A DNA stretch of 64,000 nt from JACPDH01 sp041671505 (GCA_041671505.1 JBAZBK010000025.1:1-64000); one strand, 5' to 3'. Numbered from the stretch's first letter, positions 1 to 6,976 are shown. Notes: a model not told the origin generated them from the letters alone. Made by a program: numbers and translations.

Positions 1-25
1 GCAAGAGTAGCTTGCCCGGGCGACG

Positions 26-129
26 GCCTAACTAAGCGCATGCAGCGGATGCGGTCGCGCAACACCATGCATCGCAACGTGTTAGAGTATCCCGTGCGCG
101 TCCGCACCGCTGATGCGCAGCCGTTAGCC
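26..129 (+). other. attC recombination site 1
   Basis: Starts GCCTAAC (26-32) and ends GTTAGCC (123-129). The flanks are complementary: GCATGCAGCGGATGCG near the left end pairs with a CGCACCGCTGATGCGC stretch near the right end. It closes a cassette whose gene lies left of the window. Confidence 0.8.
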
Positions 130-151
130 GGATCGAGGGAACACCATCATC

Positions 152-625
152 TTGAAAAACGTCACGCTTCTCTTGTTACTTCTCGCTGCCACCGGTTGCA
201 GAACGGCAACTGTGGAGTACTTTTGGAACGAAAAGGCATCGGCGGAGATTCGGTGCTTTCGAACGGTTTACATCGAACAGAGAGCGAACGAGGGAGTATT
301 TGAGACCGACCCGGCCCTAACGAAAGCAATTCGCAAAGCAGCCCGCGGTCGGTCGCTAGGATTCCATTTTGTCGATTCCGTCGAACGAGCCGACGTCGTC
401 ATCGGAGTAATGAAGAGCCCGAAGGTCGTGACCACGCACGACGACGCGCCCGTGGACACAACCTGGACGATGGACGTTGCTTCCCGCGAAGACTCCATCC
501 GTACGCGCTCCAGTCAACCGCCTGAAAGAATCATGGTCACCGGAGAGATCAGCTTTGGGGTGTCAATCCCGAAGCAAGTCATGGACGCGCTGGAACTCGT
601 ATCTGAGCGAACGTGTGACGAATGA
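152..625 (+). CDS. Putative lipoprotein, integron cassette gene
   Basis: 157 residues from a TTG start just after attC 1. The N-terminus (MKNVTLLLLLLAATGC) is a lipoprotein signal with lipobox ATGC, so the mature protein should be lipid-anchored at Cys16. The rest is soluble and I do not recognise a family. It contains a run resembling nucleotide-independent periplasmic domains (FHFVDSVERADVVIGVM) but no catalytic motif that I can name. It is the only gene of its cassette and stops just before the next attC. The start is uncertain because no clear Shine-Dalgarno is visible. Confidence 0.7.
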   Translation: MKNVTLLLLLLAATGCRTATVEYFWNEKASAEIRCFRTVYIEQRANEGVFETDPALTKAIRKAARGRSLGFHFVDSVERADVVIGVMKSPKVVTTHDDAPVDTTWTMDVASREDSIRTRSSQPPERIMVTGEISFGVSIPKQVMDALELVSERTCDE

Positions 626-628
626 TCC

Positions 629-731
629 GGCTAACTATCGCGCTCAAGCCGACTTCAACGCGCCACACCATGTGCTGTAAGCTGTTCGGGCAGCGCGGGC
701 GCGTTGAAGCGGCTTAGCGCTGGCGTTAGAT
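629..731 (+). other. attC recombination site 2
   Basis: Left end GGCTAAC (629-635), right end GTTAGAT (725-731). The arms CAAGCCGACTTCAACGCGCC and GGCGCGTTGAAGCGGCTT are almost fully complementary. The start codon of the next gene (730) lies inside the right end. Confidence 0.85.
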
Positions 732-1131
732 GGCGGAGATCGAGTTGCATCTCACGAGAGCAAGTTGGTGGGCTTGGGCGGTCTCCGCGGTCTACCCCGT
801 GTTCGGAGGACTTCAGGTAATCGCAGGAGCGATCACCGAAATTTGTACTCCAACCGGGAAGCAGCTCCCAGATTCGATCAAACCTGTAGTCATCCTGTCC
901 GTGGCGGTCGTCGGCGTCGTCGTGTATTTCGCTGCTTTGATGCGCCCCAGTCGCCTGCTTTTCGCTTGCCTGTTCCTCGTGGGGCTTGCCGCGTTTGCCT
1001 TCGTCGGTCGTGAGGCCATCAAGGAGCCCAGCGCGGGAGCCGCTTTCTTCGTCGGCAACGCGGCAATTTTTCTCGTCGTCTCCCTAGCCTGCGTCGCCCA
1101 AAAGCACGAACCAAACCGCCATCTAACATAG
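730..1131 (+). CDS. Small integral membrane protein, integron cassette gene
   Basis: 133 residues, mostly hydrophobic, with about four predicted membrane segments (roughly residues 14-36, 50-70, 75-93 and 103-122). No family is recognised. The ATG overlaps the right end of attC 2 (GTTAGATGG), so the cassette has essentially no 5' leader. Expression therefore depends on read-through or on the ATG being placed close behind the recombination point. The stop codon TAG lies inside the next attC, two bases after its AAC. Function unknown. Confidence 0.75.
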   Translation: MAEIELHLTRASWWAWAVSAVYPVFGGLQVIAGAITEICTPTGKQLPDSIKPVVILSVAVVGVVVYFAALMRPSRLLFACLFLVGLAAFAFVGREAIKEPSAGAAFFVGNAAIFLVVSLACVAQKHEPNRHLT

Positions 1132-1224
1132 CTGCTCCAGCGGACAGCGTCGCGCAGCACCATGCATCGCTGCGTGATACAGTTTGTCGTGCGCGCCGCT
1201 GCCGCTGAGCAGCGGGCGTTAGGG
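1121..1224 (+). other. attC recombination site 3
   Basis: Left end ATCTAAC (1121-1127) is a perfect RYYYAAC, right end GTTAGGG (1218-1224). The interior contains CAGCACCATGCATCGC, shared with attC 1, placing it in the same subfamily. Confidence 0.8.
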
Positions 1225-1233
1225 CGCGAGGGA

Positions 1234-1644
1234 ATGCGTAATCCATTTCGAAGGAAAGACACCTCTCTGCCGCCGTGTCCCCCCGGCTTCGAAGATCTTT
1301 GGGTGACGGTGCACGTACACTTTCGTCATCCGCTGAATGACGCCGATGATCCCGGCCAACCGCCGGCGGAGGGTTACTACCAGGTGCTGGGACTCAGGAT
1401 TCCTACCGGATCCCTGCGAAGCTCCCTGCCAAACGTGGTTACGGACGGTGAGATTGGCTGGCCAGATACCGAGTGGCGTGCCGTGGACCCCGCCACGCTG
1501 AAGGCAGATCTCCGCAAGCAAATCACGTCACCTCAGTCGGACGGCATTTGGTTCCGCAGCGGACGCGTCGTCTACGCAGAAACAGGGGAACTAGGAGCGT
1601 CGGAGGCGCAAGACGAAACGCCCTCGTCGGCGCGCCCTAACTAA
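1234..1644 (+). CDS. Hypothetical protein, integron cassette gene
   Basis: 136 residues starting at the ATG ten bases after attC 3. An in-frame upstream ATG at 1162 lies within the attC and is not preferred. The protein is soluble, rich in proline and acidic residues, with no signal peptide or membrane segment. Regions such as LWVTVHVHFRHPL and EGYYQVLGLRIP suggest a beta-rich fold. The C-terminal 20 residues are polar and look disordered. I do not recognise the family. The reading frame runs into the next attC and stops just after its AAC. Confidence 0.7.
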   Translation: MRNPFRRKDTSLPPCPPGFEDLWVTVHVHFRHPLNDADDPGQPPAEGYYQVLGLRIPTGSLRSSLPNVVTDGEIGWPDTEWRAVDPATLKADLRKQITSPQSDGIWFRSGRVVYAETGELGASEAQDETPSSARPN

Positions 1645-1737
1645 GCGGTTGCACCCGACGTGAACGCGCGCCACGGGTGCCGCAACCTGTTAGAATAGCC
1701 CGTGCGCGTTCACGCGGGTGAACCGCAGCCGTTAGGC
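1635..1737 (+). other. attC recombination site 4
   Basis: Left end CCCTAAC (1635-1641), right end GTTAGGC (1731-1737). Arms GCGGTTGCACCCGACGTGAA and TTCACGCGGGTGAACCGC are complementary over about 18 bp. Confidence 0.88.
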
Positions 1738-1752
1738 AGCCCGCGGCACGCG

Positions 1753-1965
1753 CTAGAGATCGTCCGGCGTGAGCCCAGTTCGCTTCGCAATTCGGGCCAG
1801 CATTCGTGGTCCGATCTCCTCATTTTCGTGGAAAGCGAAAACGAAATTCGGAAATCCGGACCGAGAGAGTGTTCGGTGAGACCCACTCTGGCGTTCTAGC
1901 GACCACCCGATTCGAAGCAATGCAGAAAGGAGACGGTTGGCCCGAGTCGATGGCCAGTTGGTCAT
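1753..1965 (-). CDS. hicA: HicA-family toxin (mRNA interferase)
   Basis: 70 residues. HicA toxins are small dsRBD-like RNases that cleave mRNA during stress. The sequence has the typical layout: an early basic/hydrophobic helix (LLSALLRIGWSLER), then the catalytic-histidine motif QSGSHRT, then a C-terminal helix with IGPRMLARIAKRTGL. It is read on the minus strand, opposite to neighbouring cassette genes. Its ATG overlaps the stop of the upstream hicB-like gene (ATGA), so the two are translationally coupled with the antitoxin first, the reverse of the more common hicA-hicB order. Confidence 0.8.
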   Translation of the reverse strand: MTNWPSTRANRLLSALLRIGWSLERQSGSHRTLSRSGFPNFVFAFHENEEIGPRMLARIAKRTGLTPDDL

Positions 1966-2180
1966 CGGGCTAGGGCGAACACTTCACGCAGTTCAGGCAC
2001 GGTTTCCCCGTGCTCCAATCGGTCGGCGAGAACCCTGAGCGCAAGCGCCTTGGCCCTGTCCATGGCTTCGCGCTCGGTTGCGCCGTAGGCCATAACCCCA
2101 GGAAGTTCAGTGACTTCCGCGAGCCAGCGGCCGTCGACCTCTTGCTCCAAGTCCAGCGTCAAGTGTTCCATCCCAATCAT
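1962..2180 (-). CDS. hicB: HicB-family antitoxin
   Basis: 72 residues from ATG 2180. GTG 2195 and ATG 2171 are alternative starts. The partial RNase-H-like HicB fold is recognisable from the pattern GRWLAEVTELPGVMAYGATEREAMDRAKALALRVLADRL (positions about 15-55), which matches the family's 'aevpelPGv.a.G.T..EAl..a.eal' pattern. It lacks the C-terminal DNA-binding domain of longer HicB proteins, so transcriptional autoregulation is uncertain. It precedes and overlaps hicA by four bases on the minus strand inside one cassette, as expected for a toxin-antitoxin cassette with its own promoter. Confidence 0.82.
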   Translation of the reverse strand: MIGMEHLTLDLEQEVDGRWLAEVTELPGVMAYGATEREAMDRAKALALRVLADRLEHGETVPELREVFALAR

Positions 2181-2253
2181 GGTACCGCAAAGCACCGATG
2201 GAGCGAAGAGTGGTGGGCTTTGGCAAGGTCGCTAAGCGCGCTGTCGAGGGGCT

Positions 2254-2355
2254 GCCTAACAAGCGGTTGCACCCGACGAGGACGCGCGTCTCAAGTGTTC
2301 CAACCTGTTAGAATGTCCCGTGCGCGTCCTCGCGGGTGAACCGCAGGCGTTAGGT
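2254..2355 (+). other. attC recombination site 5
   Basis: Left end GCCTAAC (2254-2260), right end GTTAGGT (2349-2355). Interior shares AACCTGTTAGAAT and GGGTGAACCGCAG with attC 4. It closes the HicBA cassette, whose genes face the other way. Confidence 0.88.
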
Positions 2356-2386
2356 GGCCGGGGATCCGGGAAGAATCGTGTCGAGC

Positions 2387-2830
2387 ATGGTGCAGGTTGG
2401 CGACATCGTGGCGATCCCCGTAGATGGAGCAACGCATCGCGCCGAGGTGCTTTTTGTCTCCTCGTACTTCCTGAACCTGATCCTAATCGGACTCCTTGGA
2501 CGAGATCAGCCAAACTGGCCGTACGTGGCTCTGGTCTACACGAGCCGAGAGTCAATACCCAACCCGTGGCCGATCGTAGGTACCTCGGGCAAGGCTCCTC
2601 CCATTTCCTTGTCCACGAGAGTCGTTGCTCAAAACGTGTGGGTTGGAGATGAGCAAGGGCGGGTCGCAACCTCCGTTGATAGGGACCGGTTCCCACTCAT
2701 GAGAGTCGCGGGTCAAACCGCCGTGGAGCGCATCATTCGAGAGGTGATCGGGAAAGTTCCTACCTCTCTCGTAACGAGGAAAATCCTCCAGCAAACGGAG
2801 AGTTTGCGCTTGGCGCTGACGGCCACCTAA
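2387..2830 (+). CDS. Hypothetical protein (possible immunity-like), integron cassette gene
   Basis: 147 residues from ATG 2387. A GTG at 2354 would add 11 residues but lies in the attC. The N-terminus MVQVGDIVAIPVDGATHRAEVLFVS resembles the opening of the Imm26-type immunity fold ('GDvfaIpl...y..grVl'), but this is a weak resemblance. The middle is hydrophobic (YFLNLILIGLLG) and the C-terminus is helical and basic. There is no signal peptide. Its TAA stop is supplied by the left end of attC 6 (ACCTAAC), so the last codons before the recombination site are cassette-specific. Function is not established. Confidence 0.65.
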   Translation: MVQVGDIVAIPVDGATHRAEVLFVSSYFLNLILIGLLGRDQPNWPYVALVYTSRESIPNPWPIVGTSGKAPPISLSTRVVAQNVWVGDEQGRVATSVDRDRFPLMRVAGQTAVERIIREVIGKVPTSLVTRKILQQTESLRLALTAT

Positions 2831-2927
2831 CAACGCGCTCAAGCCGACTTCTACGCGCCACACCAGGTGTCGTAAACTGTTCCGGCAGCGCGGGCGCGTT
2901 GAAGCGGCTTAGCGCTGGCGTTAGGCG
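2825..2927 (+). other. attC recombination site 6
   Basis: Left end ACCTAAC (2825-2831) perfectly fits RYYYAAC, right end GTTAGGC (2921-2927). Nearly the same sequence as attC 2 (CAAGCCGACTTC, TAAACTGTTC, GCGTTGAAGCGGCTTAGCGC). Confidence 0.9.
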
Positions 2928-2988
2928 GCACCGGGCAAAGTTGCGCGCGCCCCAGTCGGTGCCGATGGACGTGGGGTAGAATGGGCGC

Positions 2989-3264
2989 GTGAACTTCGGT
3001 TGGGACATCCGGAAAGCAGCGTTGAATCTCGAGAAGCACGGAGTCTCATTCGAGGAGGCCGTGACTGCCTTCGACGATGCGCGAGCGAGGATATTTCCCG
3101 ATCTAACCCACTCGGAAGGCGAAGATCGCGAGATTCTCGTGGGGTTTTCTGCCCGGCATCGACTTCTCTTGGTATCCTTTAGGGAGCGAGACGAGATGGT
3201 GAGAATCATTTCGGCCAGAACGGCAACCCCTCGCGAGCGACGAAAGCATGAAGAAAACAGCTAG
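2989..3264 (+). CDS. brnT: BrnT-family ribonuclease toxin
   Basis: 91 residues from a GTG start. BrnT toxins are small RelE-fold RNases neutralised by BrnA. The family signature is clear: the N-terminal FGWDIRKAALNLEKHGVSFEEA (conserved Lys-His-Gly-Val before the 'F.eA' helix), an acidic turn (AFDDARARIFPD), then the strands REILVGFSARHRLLLVSF and MVRIISARTATPRERR ending in the conserved RIISAR. It overlaps the downstream antitoxin gene by 17 bases, so the pair is coupled. A TAGAAT hexamer lies 7 bases before the start, but no convincing -35 accompanies it. Confidence 0.85.
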   Translation: MNFGWDIRKAALNLEKHGVSFEEAVTAFDDARARIFPDLTHSEGEDREILVGFSARHRLLLVSFRERDEMVRIISARTATPRERRKHEENS

Positions 3265-3490
3265 ACCTCAGGGATCAGATCTTCGGGCTGAGTATGATTT
3301 CGACTATTCCAAGTCGAAACCGAACCGCTTTGCCGCGAAAATGAAAGACTCCATCGCGGTTGTCCTTGAGCCCGACGTTGCTGCCGTCTTTCACGATTCC
3401 AAGTCTGTGAACACTCTGCTTCGGTCGGTCATCGCTGCACTGCCGCGAGAGAAGAAATTCCGCAAGTCCGCTGCTAAGGGTGCCGCCTAA
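3248..3490 (+). CDS. brnA: BrnA-like antitoxin
   Basis: 80 residues. Lies directly after and overlaps brnT, the standard position of its antitoxin. The N-terminus contains EYDFDYSKSKPNRFAA, typical of small partners of BrnT-type toxins. The C-terminal half (IAVVLEPDVAAVFHDSKSVNTLLRSVI) has the strand-helix-helix pattern of a ribbon-helix-helix DNA-binding domain, so it probably binds both toxin and operator. The stop codon TAA is the one inside GCCTAAC of attC 7. The assignment rests on position plus a partial family pattern. Confidence 0.78.
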   Translation: MKKTARPQGSDLRAEYDFDYSKSKPNRFAAKMKDSIAVVLEPDVAAVFHDSKSVNTLLRSVIAALPREKKFRKSAAKGAA

Positions 3491-3586
3491 CTAGGCGCTC
3501 AAGCGGATTTCAACGCGCCACTTAGAGTTTGGCAGGCTGTTGCGGCAGCGCAGGCGCGTTGAAACCGCTTAGCGCTAGCGTTAGGC
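3485..3586 (+). other. attC recombination site 7
   Basis: Left end GCCTAAC (3485-3491), right end GTTAGGC (3580-3586). Arms CAAGCGGATTTCAACGCGCC and GGCGCGTTGAAACCGCTT are complementary. Confidence 0.9.
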
Positions 3587-3601
3587 GTTTCTGGGACAAG
3601 C

Positions 3602-4360
3602 ATGTTATTTCGTGTATCTGGTTCTGACGTGTTCGTGTGTGGCACGGTCCACTTTCTGCCGGATGGCGTGCGATTACCCTCCGCGTTGTTCTCGACAGTT
3701 GCTTCGGCGGATGACTGCATTTTCGAGAGCGACCTCGAAAACGCTTCCGAACCGGAATATGCACGATATCCGGGCGATGACTCAATCAGCGAGCACATTT
3801 CGAGTGATCTATTCGATAGGGTTTCTGACTTGTGCGCCGACCTTGACCTCTCTGGCCTTCTCCCCAAATTCAAGCCGTGGTGGGTCACGGTTGTCATCGG
3901 AGTGCATCTGATTCACCGAGCCGGCTACAGGTTGGATTCGGGTGTCGACCGCCAGCTTTGGAATGCCGCAAAACGTGCAGGAAAGTTGCCGTTCGTTTTG
4001 GAATCGATAGAAGCTTTGCGAGCCTTCGACGTGGCGCCGATAGCCGAGCAGATTGACCGGTTGGAGTTTGTCGTTTCCAACCCTGATCTCGCGGGACCTC
4101 ATGTTCAACGGTTGTATGAAGCGTGGCAAGCCGGGGACGCTGCTACGCTAACGCAAGAACTCCAGACCCAGATCAGGTTAAGCCCAGTGACGTATCGTGC
4201 TCTCATCCCTGATCGGAATCGCCGTTGGCTTCCGCAGATTCTCGCCGCCATCGACCGAGGTCGGTCTGCGGTGTTTGTGGTAGGGGCGCTTCACCTGGCG
4301 GGGGACTACAGCTTGCAACGTCTACTCGGAGAGCACGGCAAGCTCCTCTTGCCGGTGTAG
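3602..4360 (+). CDS. TraB/GumN-family protein, integron cassette gene
   Basis: 252 residues. TraB/GumN proteins share a fold with Tiki metalloproteases and carry two GxxH motifs plus an acidic residue. Here GTVH is at residues 14-17 and GALH at 228-231, inside SAVFVVGALHLAGD. The middle has the expected GVDRQLWNAAKRAGKLPFVLES segment and the later LP.ILAAIDRG lead-in. It has no signal peptide, unlike many chromosomal relatives, so the product is probably cytoplasmic. Length is near normal for the domain. It is the longest cassette gene seen and stands alone between attC 7 and attC 8. Substrate is unknown. Confidence 0.82.
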   Translation: MLFRVSGSDVFVCGTVHFLPDGVRLPSALFSTVASADDCIFESDLENASEPEYARYPGDDSISEHISSDLFDRVSDLCADLDLSGLLPKFKPWWVTVVIGVHLIHRAGYRLDSGVDRQLWNAAKRAGKLPFVLESIEALRAFDVAPIAEQIDRLEFVVSNPDLAGPHVQRLYEAWQAGDAATLTQELQTQIRLSPVTYRALIPDRNRRWLPQILAAIDRGRSAVFVVGALHLAGDYSLQRLLGEHGKLLLPV

Positions 4361-4367
4361 CGGAAAC

Positions 4368-4469
4368 GCCTAACTGTCCGCTGCAGCCGACGACGACGCG
4401 GCACTCAAAGTAGCGTAAACTGTTCGGGTAGCGAGGCCGCGTCGTCGCGGCTGAGCGCTAGCGTTAGGC
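4368..4469 (+). other. attC recombination site 8
   Basis: Left end GCCTAAC (4368-4374), right end GTTAGGC (4463-4469). Arms GCAGCCGACGACGACGCGGC and GCCGCGTCGTCGCGGCTG are complementary. Confidence 0.9.
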
Positions 4470-4474
4470 GTGGA

Positions 4475-4990
4475 ATGAGAAAATACTATTCGCTACTGGG
4501 CGGTGTCCTCGTACTCGTCGGAATCGTGCTCTGGTGGGTGACGGTGGCGTACCGAAAGCAGTTCACCTACGATGGCCCAAGTCACCTCGTGAAGATCGCC
4601 CTAAAGACGGCGGCTTTCGCAGCTTGGACGGGCGGCGGCCTCTTGATTGCCCGCCGTCGTCGCGTTGTGGACGAGGATTTGAGCCCTTCAGAGTTCGCGG
4701 AGGTCTACTACGGTTCCGAGCCACGATCCGCCGAGGCCGCGCTGCGCGTTCGCTCGTTCCTGGAACAGCACTTGATCAGACCTCTTCCGAGGCTGCATCC
4801 ATTCATGAACCTCGAGCGAGACCTCGGATTTCCACTCAGCCGCGTTTCAACCCACGAGGCGGAGGTGTTCTCTGCTTCGCTTGGAGTCAGGCTAGGTGGC
4901 GGGCGCCTGGCGAGCGTTTCCACGGTAGAGGATCTCATTGAACTCGTGGCCGAAGATATTCAGGCGTCGGGTGGAGGCGGCCACGCCTAA
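4475..4990 (+). CDS. Membrane protein with carrier-protein-like C-terminus, cassette gene
   Basis: 171 residues, ATG five bases after attC 8. Two N-terminal membrane segments (about 7-25 and 42-60) are followed by a basic stop (RRRRV) and a soluble domain. That domain's order of features (RVRSFLEQHL, LERDLGF, EVFSASLGVRL, STVEDLIELV) resembles an acyl-carrier fold such as DUF1493. The phosphopantetheine serine is missing: the DS dipeptide expected after DLG is replaced. The resemblance is my inference. The stop codon lies inside GCCTAAC of attC 9. Role unknown, perhaps a membrane-anchored, non-carrier helical domain. Confidence 0.68.
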   Translation: MRKYYSLLGGVLVLVGIVLWWVTVAYRKQFTYDGPSHLVKIALKTAAFAAWTGGGLLIARRRRVVDEDLSPSEFAEVYYGSEPRSAEAALRVRSFLEQHLIRPLPRLHPFMNLERDLGFPLSRVSTHEAEVFSASLGVRLGGGRLASVSTVEDLIELVAEDIQASGGGGHA

Positions 4991-5086
4991 CTATCCGATG
5001 CAGCCGACCGCGACGCGGCACTCAAGGCGGCGTAAACTGTTCGGGTAGCGAGGCCGCGTCGCGGCGGCTGAGCGCTAGCGTTCGGC
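4985..5086 (+). other. attC recombination site 9 (variant right end)
   Basis: Left end GCCTAAC (4985-4991). The right end is GTTCGGC (5080-5086), not GTTAGGC, a single change at the R' box. The rest is nearly identical to attC 8. Confidence 0.85.
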
Positions 5087-5130
5087 GGTGCAGGCATGAT
5101 TCGGCGCAAATGCGACGACCCAGGTGACGA

Positions 5131-5757
5131 ATGAAAACATTTGAAAGAGTGCTGTTTCTCGTAGCATTCCTATTCATCGATATCTACGTCACAGGCCACA
5201 TCTATCATCTCTGGCTGGAGCCCAAGTCCTCGGTCATGGATGAGTTCAAGGATGAGGCAGAAGGTGCGATCTCATCGGCGACTGACATTCAGCAGTTGCT
5301 TTCCCGCTACCGTCCCATCCATGAGGCGGTCAAAGCTGCAGAGAAACAGAACGCAGGGAAGCCTCCGGAAGAATGGCGGTTCGAAGAAGAAGAGCCGTTC
5401 AAGAGTGAAGCGACGCTTCGCCAAGGGATTCAGGAGTGGGAAGAGAGAAGGAAGGAGTTGTTTGAAACTCGAGTCTACTGGTGCTTCGGCCTCATCACCG
5501 CGCTGGTTGGGCTTGCGCTTCATGCCAAGGTCAGTCGGTGGCTCGGCTTGGCCTTCCTCGCCACGGGATTTTCGGAACTCATCTGGTGGTGCTCTCCCTC
5601 GTGGATAAGTCGAGCGACGGCAGAGTCTGATCGGCTGCTCGCAAACAAGTTGGCTCTCGCTGCGGCCACTGCGGTCCTTCTCGTTGCAGTTGCACGTGCT
5701 CTTGGCATACTCAAGAATGAGTCATTCGGCAATGTCGCGGAGGCACCGCCTAACTAG
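5131..5757 (+). CDS. Hypothetical membrane protein, integron cassette gene
   Basis: 208 residues. One N-terminal membrane segment (about 8-27), then a long charged, probably coiled-coil region (about 35-115, rich in E, K and R), then three hydrophobic segments (about 118-133, 137-152 and 172-190). The topology resembles small sensor or scaffold proteins with a loop outside or inside the membrane, but no family is recognised. The frame ends with TAG just after GCCTAAC of attC 10. The start is the first ATG after a 44-base gap from attC 9. Confidence 0.7.
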   Translation: MKTFERVLFLVAFLFIDIYVTGHIYHLWLEPKSSVMDEFKDEAEGAISSATDIQQLLSRYRPIHEAVKAAEKQNAGKPPEEWRFEEEEPFKSEATLRQGIQEWEERRKELFETRVYWCFGLITALVGLALHAKVSRWLGLAFLATGFSELIWWCSPSWISRATAESDRLLANKLALAAATAVLLVAVARALGILKNESFGNVAEAPPN

Positions 5758-5847
5758 TCGCAGGCGACGAAGACGCGGCACACCATGTGTCGTAAACTGT
5801 TCGGGCAGCTCGGCCGCCTCTTCGCGCCTGAGCTCTGTACGTTAGAC
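5748..5847 (+). other. attC recombination site 10
   Basis: Left end GCCTAAC (5748-5754), right end GTTAGAC (5841-5847). Shares GTAAACTGTTCGGGCAG with attC 2 and attC 8. About 100 bp. Confidence 0.85.
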
Positions 5848-5868
5848 GGCGCAGGGTAGGAGATTCTA

Positions 5869-6624
5869 GTGAAACGCATTGGATTGGCACTTTTCGGTGT
5901 GCTGCTCGTCGGTTTGCACCTGGGTGTGGCCGCGGACGAATTCACCGAAGACGTATTGCTTCCTGTTTTCGTCGCGGACTATCCAGGTGCGCAAGGGTCG
6001 ATCTGGGCGAGCGAGTTTGTCGTTTATAACTCTTCCACAACTCCCATCAGCCTGAGTCCAGTGTGCGCCGTGGCGGTGCCCTGCATCTCGTTTTGGGCGC
6101 CCGCGAAGTCGACCTCGCAGCCGATTCCCATTCCGGAAAACGCGGACGGCTCTCCGGGATACAACGTCAAAATCACGCACCAGGACCTCCCGTTCCTTGC
6201 TCTCCAATTACGGGTGTTCGACAGATCACGGGCGGGCCTCAACTTCGGGACTACGATCCCCGTGGTTCGTTGGTCAACGGTGCACTCCAACGTGGTTCGC
6301 TTTGCACGCGTACCGGCAGATCCGCGGTTTCGTCACACGCTCCGAATCTACTCCCAGGATGGGTACGACTCGAAGGTCACGGTCCGATACTTCTCGGATG
6401 CTCAAACGGAAGGTGCTCCACTTTTCAGTCGCGAGTACTCCCTGGTCGATTCCAATGAACTCAACCCCGGGTACCTGGAGCTCTCGTCGCTCAGCTTGCC
6501 ACCCTTCGACGGCGGAGCCTACCTCCGCATCGAGGTGACCGCCGCCGCGGAAAAGCGAATTTGGGGCCTTCTGAGCGTCACAAACATGGATACGCAGTTT
6601 GTCACCGTGCTTGGTTCAGAGTAG
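5869..6624 (+). CDS. Secreted protein of unknown function, integron cassette gene
   Basis: 251 residues from GTG 5869. A signal peptide (KRIGLALFGVLLVGLHLGVA) is followed by an all-beta extracellular region with motifs such as GSIWASEFVVYNSS and GGAYLRIEVTA. These resemble the repetitive beta-sandwich export proteins common in Acidobacteriota genomes. It has no catalytic motif. The domain type (sugar-binding or surface protein) is inferred only from its beta pattern. It ends four bases before an attC-like left end (6629). Confidence 0.72.
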   Translation: MKRIGLALFGVLLVGLHLGVAADEFTEDVLLPVFVADYPGAQGSIWASEFVVYNSSTTPISLSPVCAVAVPCISFWAPAKSTSQPIPIPENADGSPGYNVKITHQDLPFLALQLRVFDRSRAGLNFGTTIPVVRWSTVHSNVVRFARVPADPRFRHTLRIYSQDGYDSKVTVRYFSDAQTEGAPLFSREYSLVDSNELNPGYLELSSLSLPPFDGGAYLRIEVTAAAEKRIWGLLSVTNMDTQFVTVLGSE

Positions 6625-6628
6625 CGCC

Positions 6629-6734
6629 GTCTAACATGGTCGCGAGAACGTGTGAAAACCCGCGAAGCGCGCCAATCAGTGGACTTTCTGCGTTGCAATC
6701 GCGATGGCCTCAGGGAGGCAGTGGTCCGTTAGGC
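6629..6734 (+). other. Unresolved attC-like region 11a
   Basis: A perfect RYYYAAC box (GTCTAAC, 6629-6635) lies directly behind the preceding gene and a GTTAGGC box at 6728-6734, 106 bp apart. The interior is not palindromic like the other sites. Bases 6650-6659 (GTGTGAAAAC) are repeated inverted at 6789-6798. It may be a disrupted attC or part of a longer composite ending at 6896. Confidence 0.4.
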
Positions 6735-6799
6735 GAAATCTCGCACGAATCCGACATGCTCGGTGGACCGGCAATCCACGTGCCAGGAGTTTTCACACA

Positions 6800-6896
6800 G
6801 TCTCGTCGCTCCAGCCGATCCCGTCGCGCATCACGGTCTCCGTAGGTTGTATCATCAGCGAAGCGCGCCGGGTCGGCTGAGCTCCGGGCGTTAGGC
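6800..6896 (+). other. attC recombination site 11b (degenerate left end)
   Basis: Right end GTTAGGC (6890-6896). The left end is a degenerate GTCTCGT (6800-6806). The interior (CCCGTCGCGC, ATCATCAGCG, AGCGCGCCGGGTCGGCTGAGC) is almost the same as in the last attC at 8113-8214, supporting homology. Confidence 0.7.
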
Positions 6897-6927
6897 GGTC
6901 GGGGACACGTTCGCTTGGGCGGGAAAT

Positions 6928-6967
6928 TTGACAGGCCAGATGGCAGAACCTATAATGCCAGATGGCA
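6928..6967 (+). promoter_or_regulatory. Consensus promoter with two overlapping operator-like palindromes
   Basis: TTGACA (6928-6933), 17 bp, then TATAAT (6951-6956): a textbook sigma-70 promoter. The sequence CCAGATGG occurs twice, at 6936-6943 (between -35 and -10) and 6958-6965 (at the start site), 22 bp apart, about two helical turns. Each copy is palindromic (GCCAGATGGC and TGCCAGATGGCA). It drives the Xre/RES pair and is a likely autoregulatory operator. Confidence 0.85.
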
Positions 6968-6976
6968 GGAATCAAA

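Noticed and set aside
2977..2982. Promoter of the BrnT cassette (TAGAAT)
   Set aside because: No acceptable -35 hexamer at 16-18 bp upstream; kept only as a remark.
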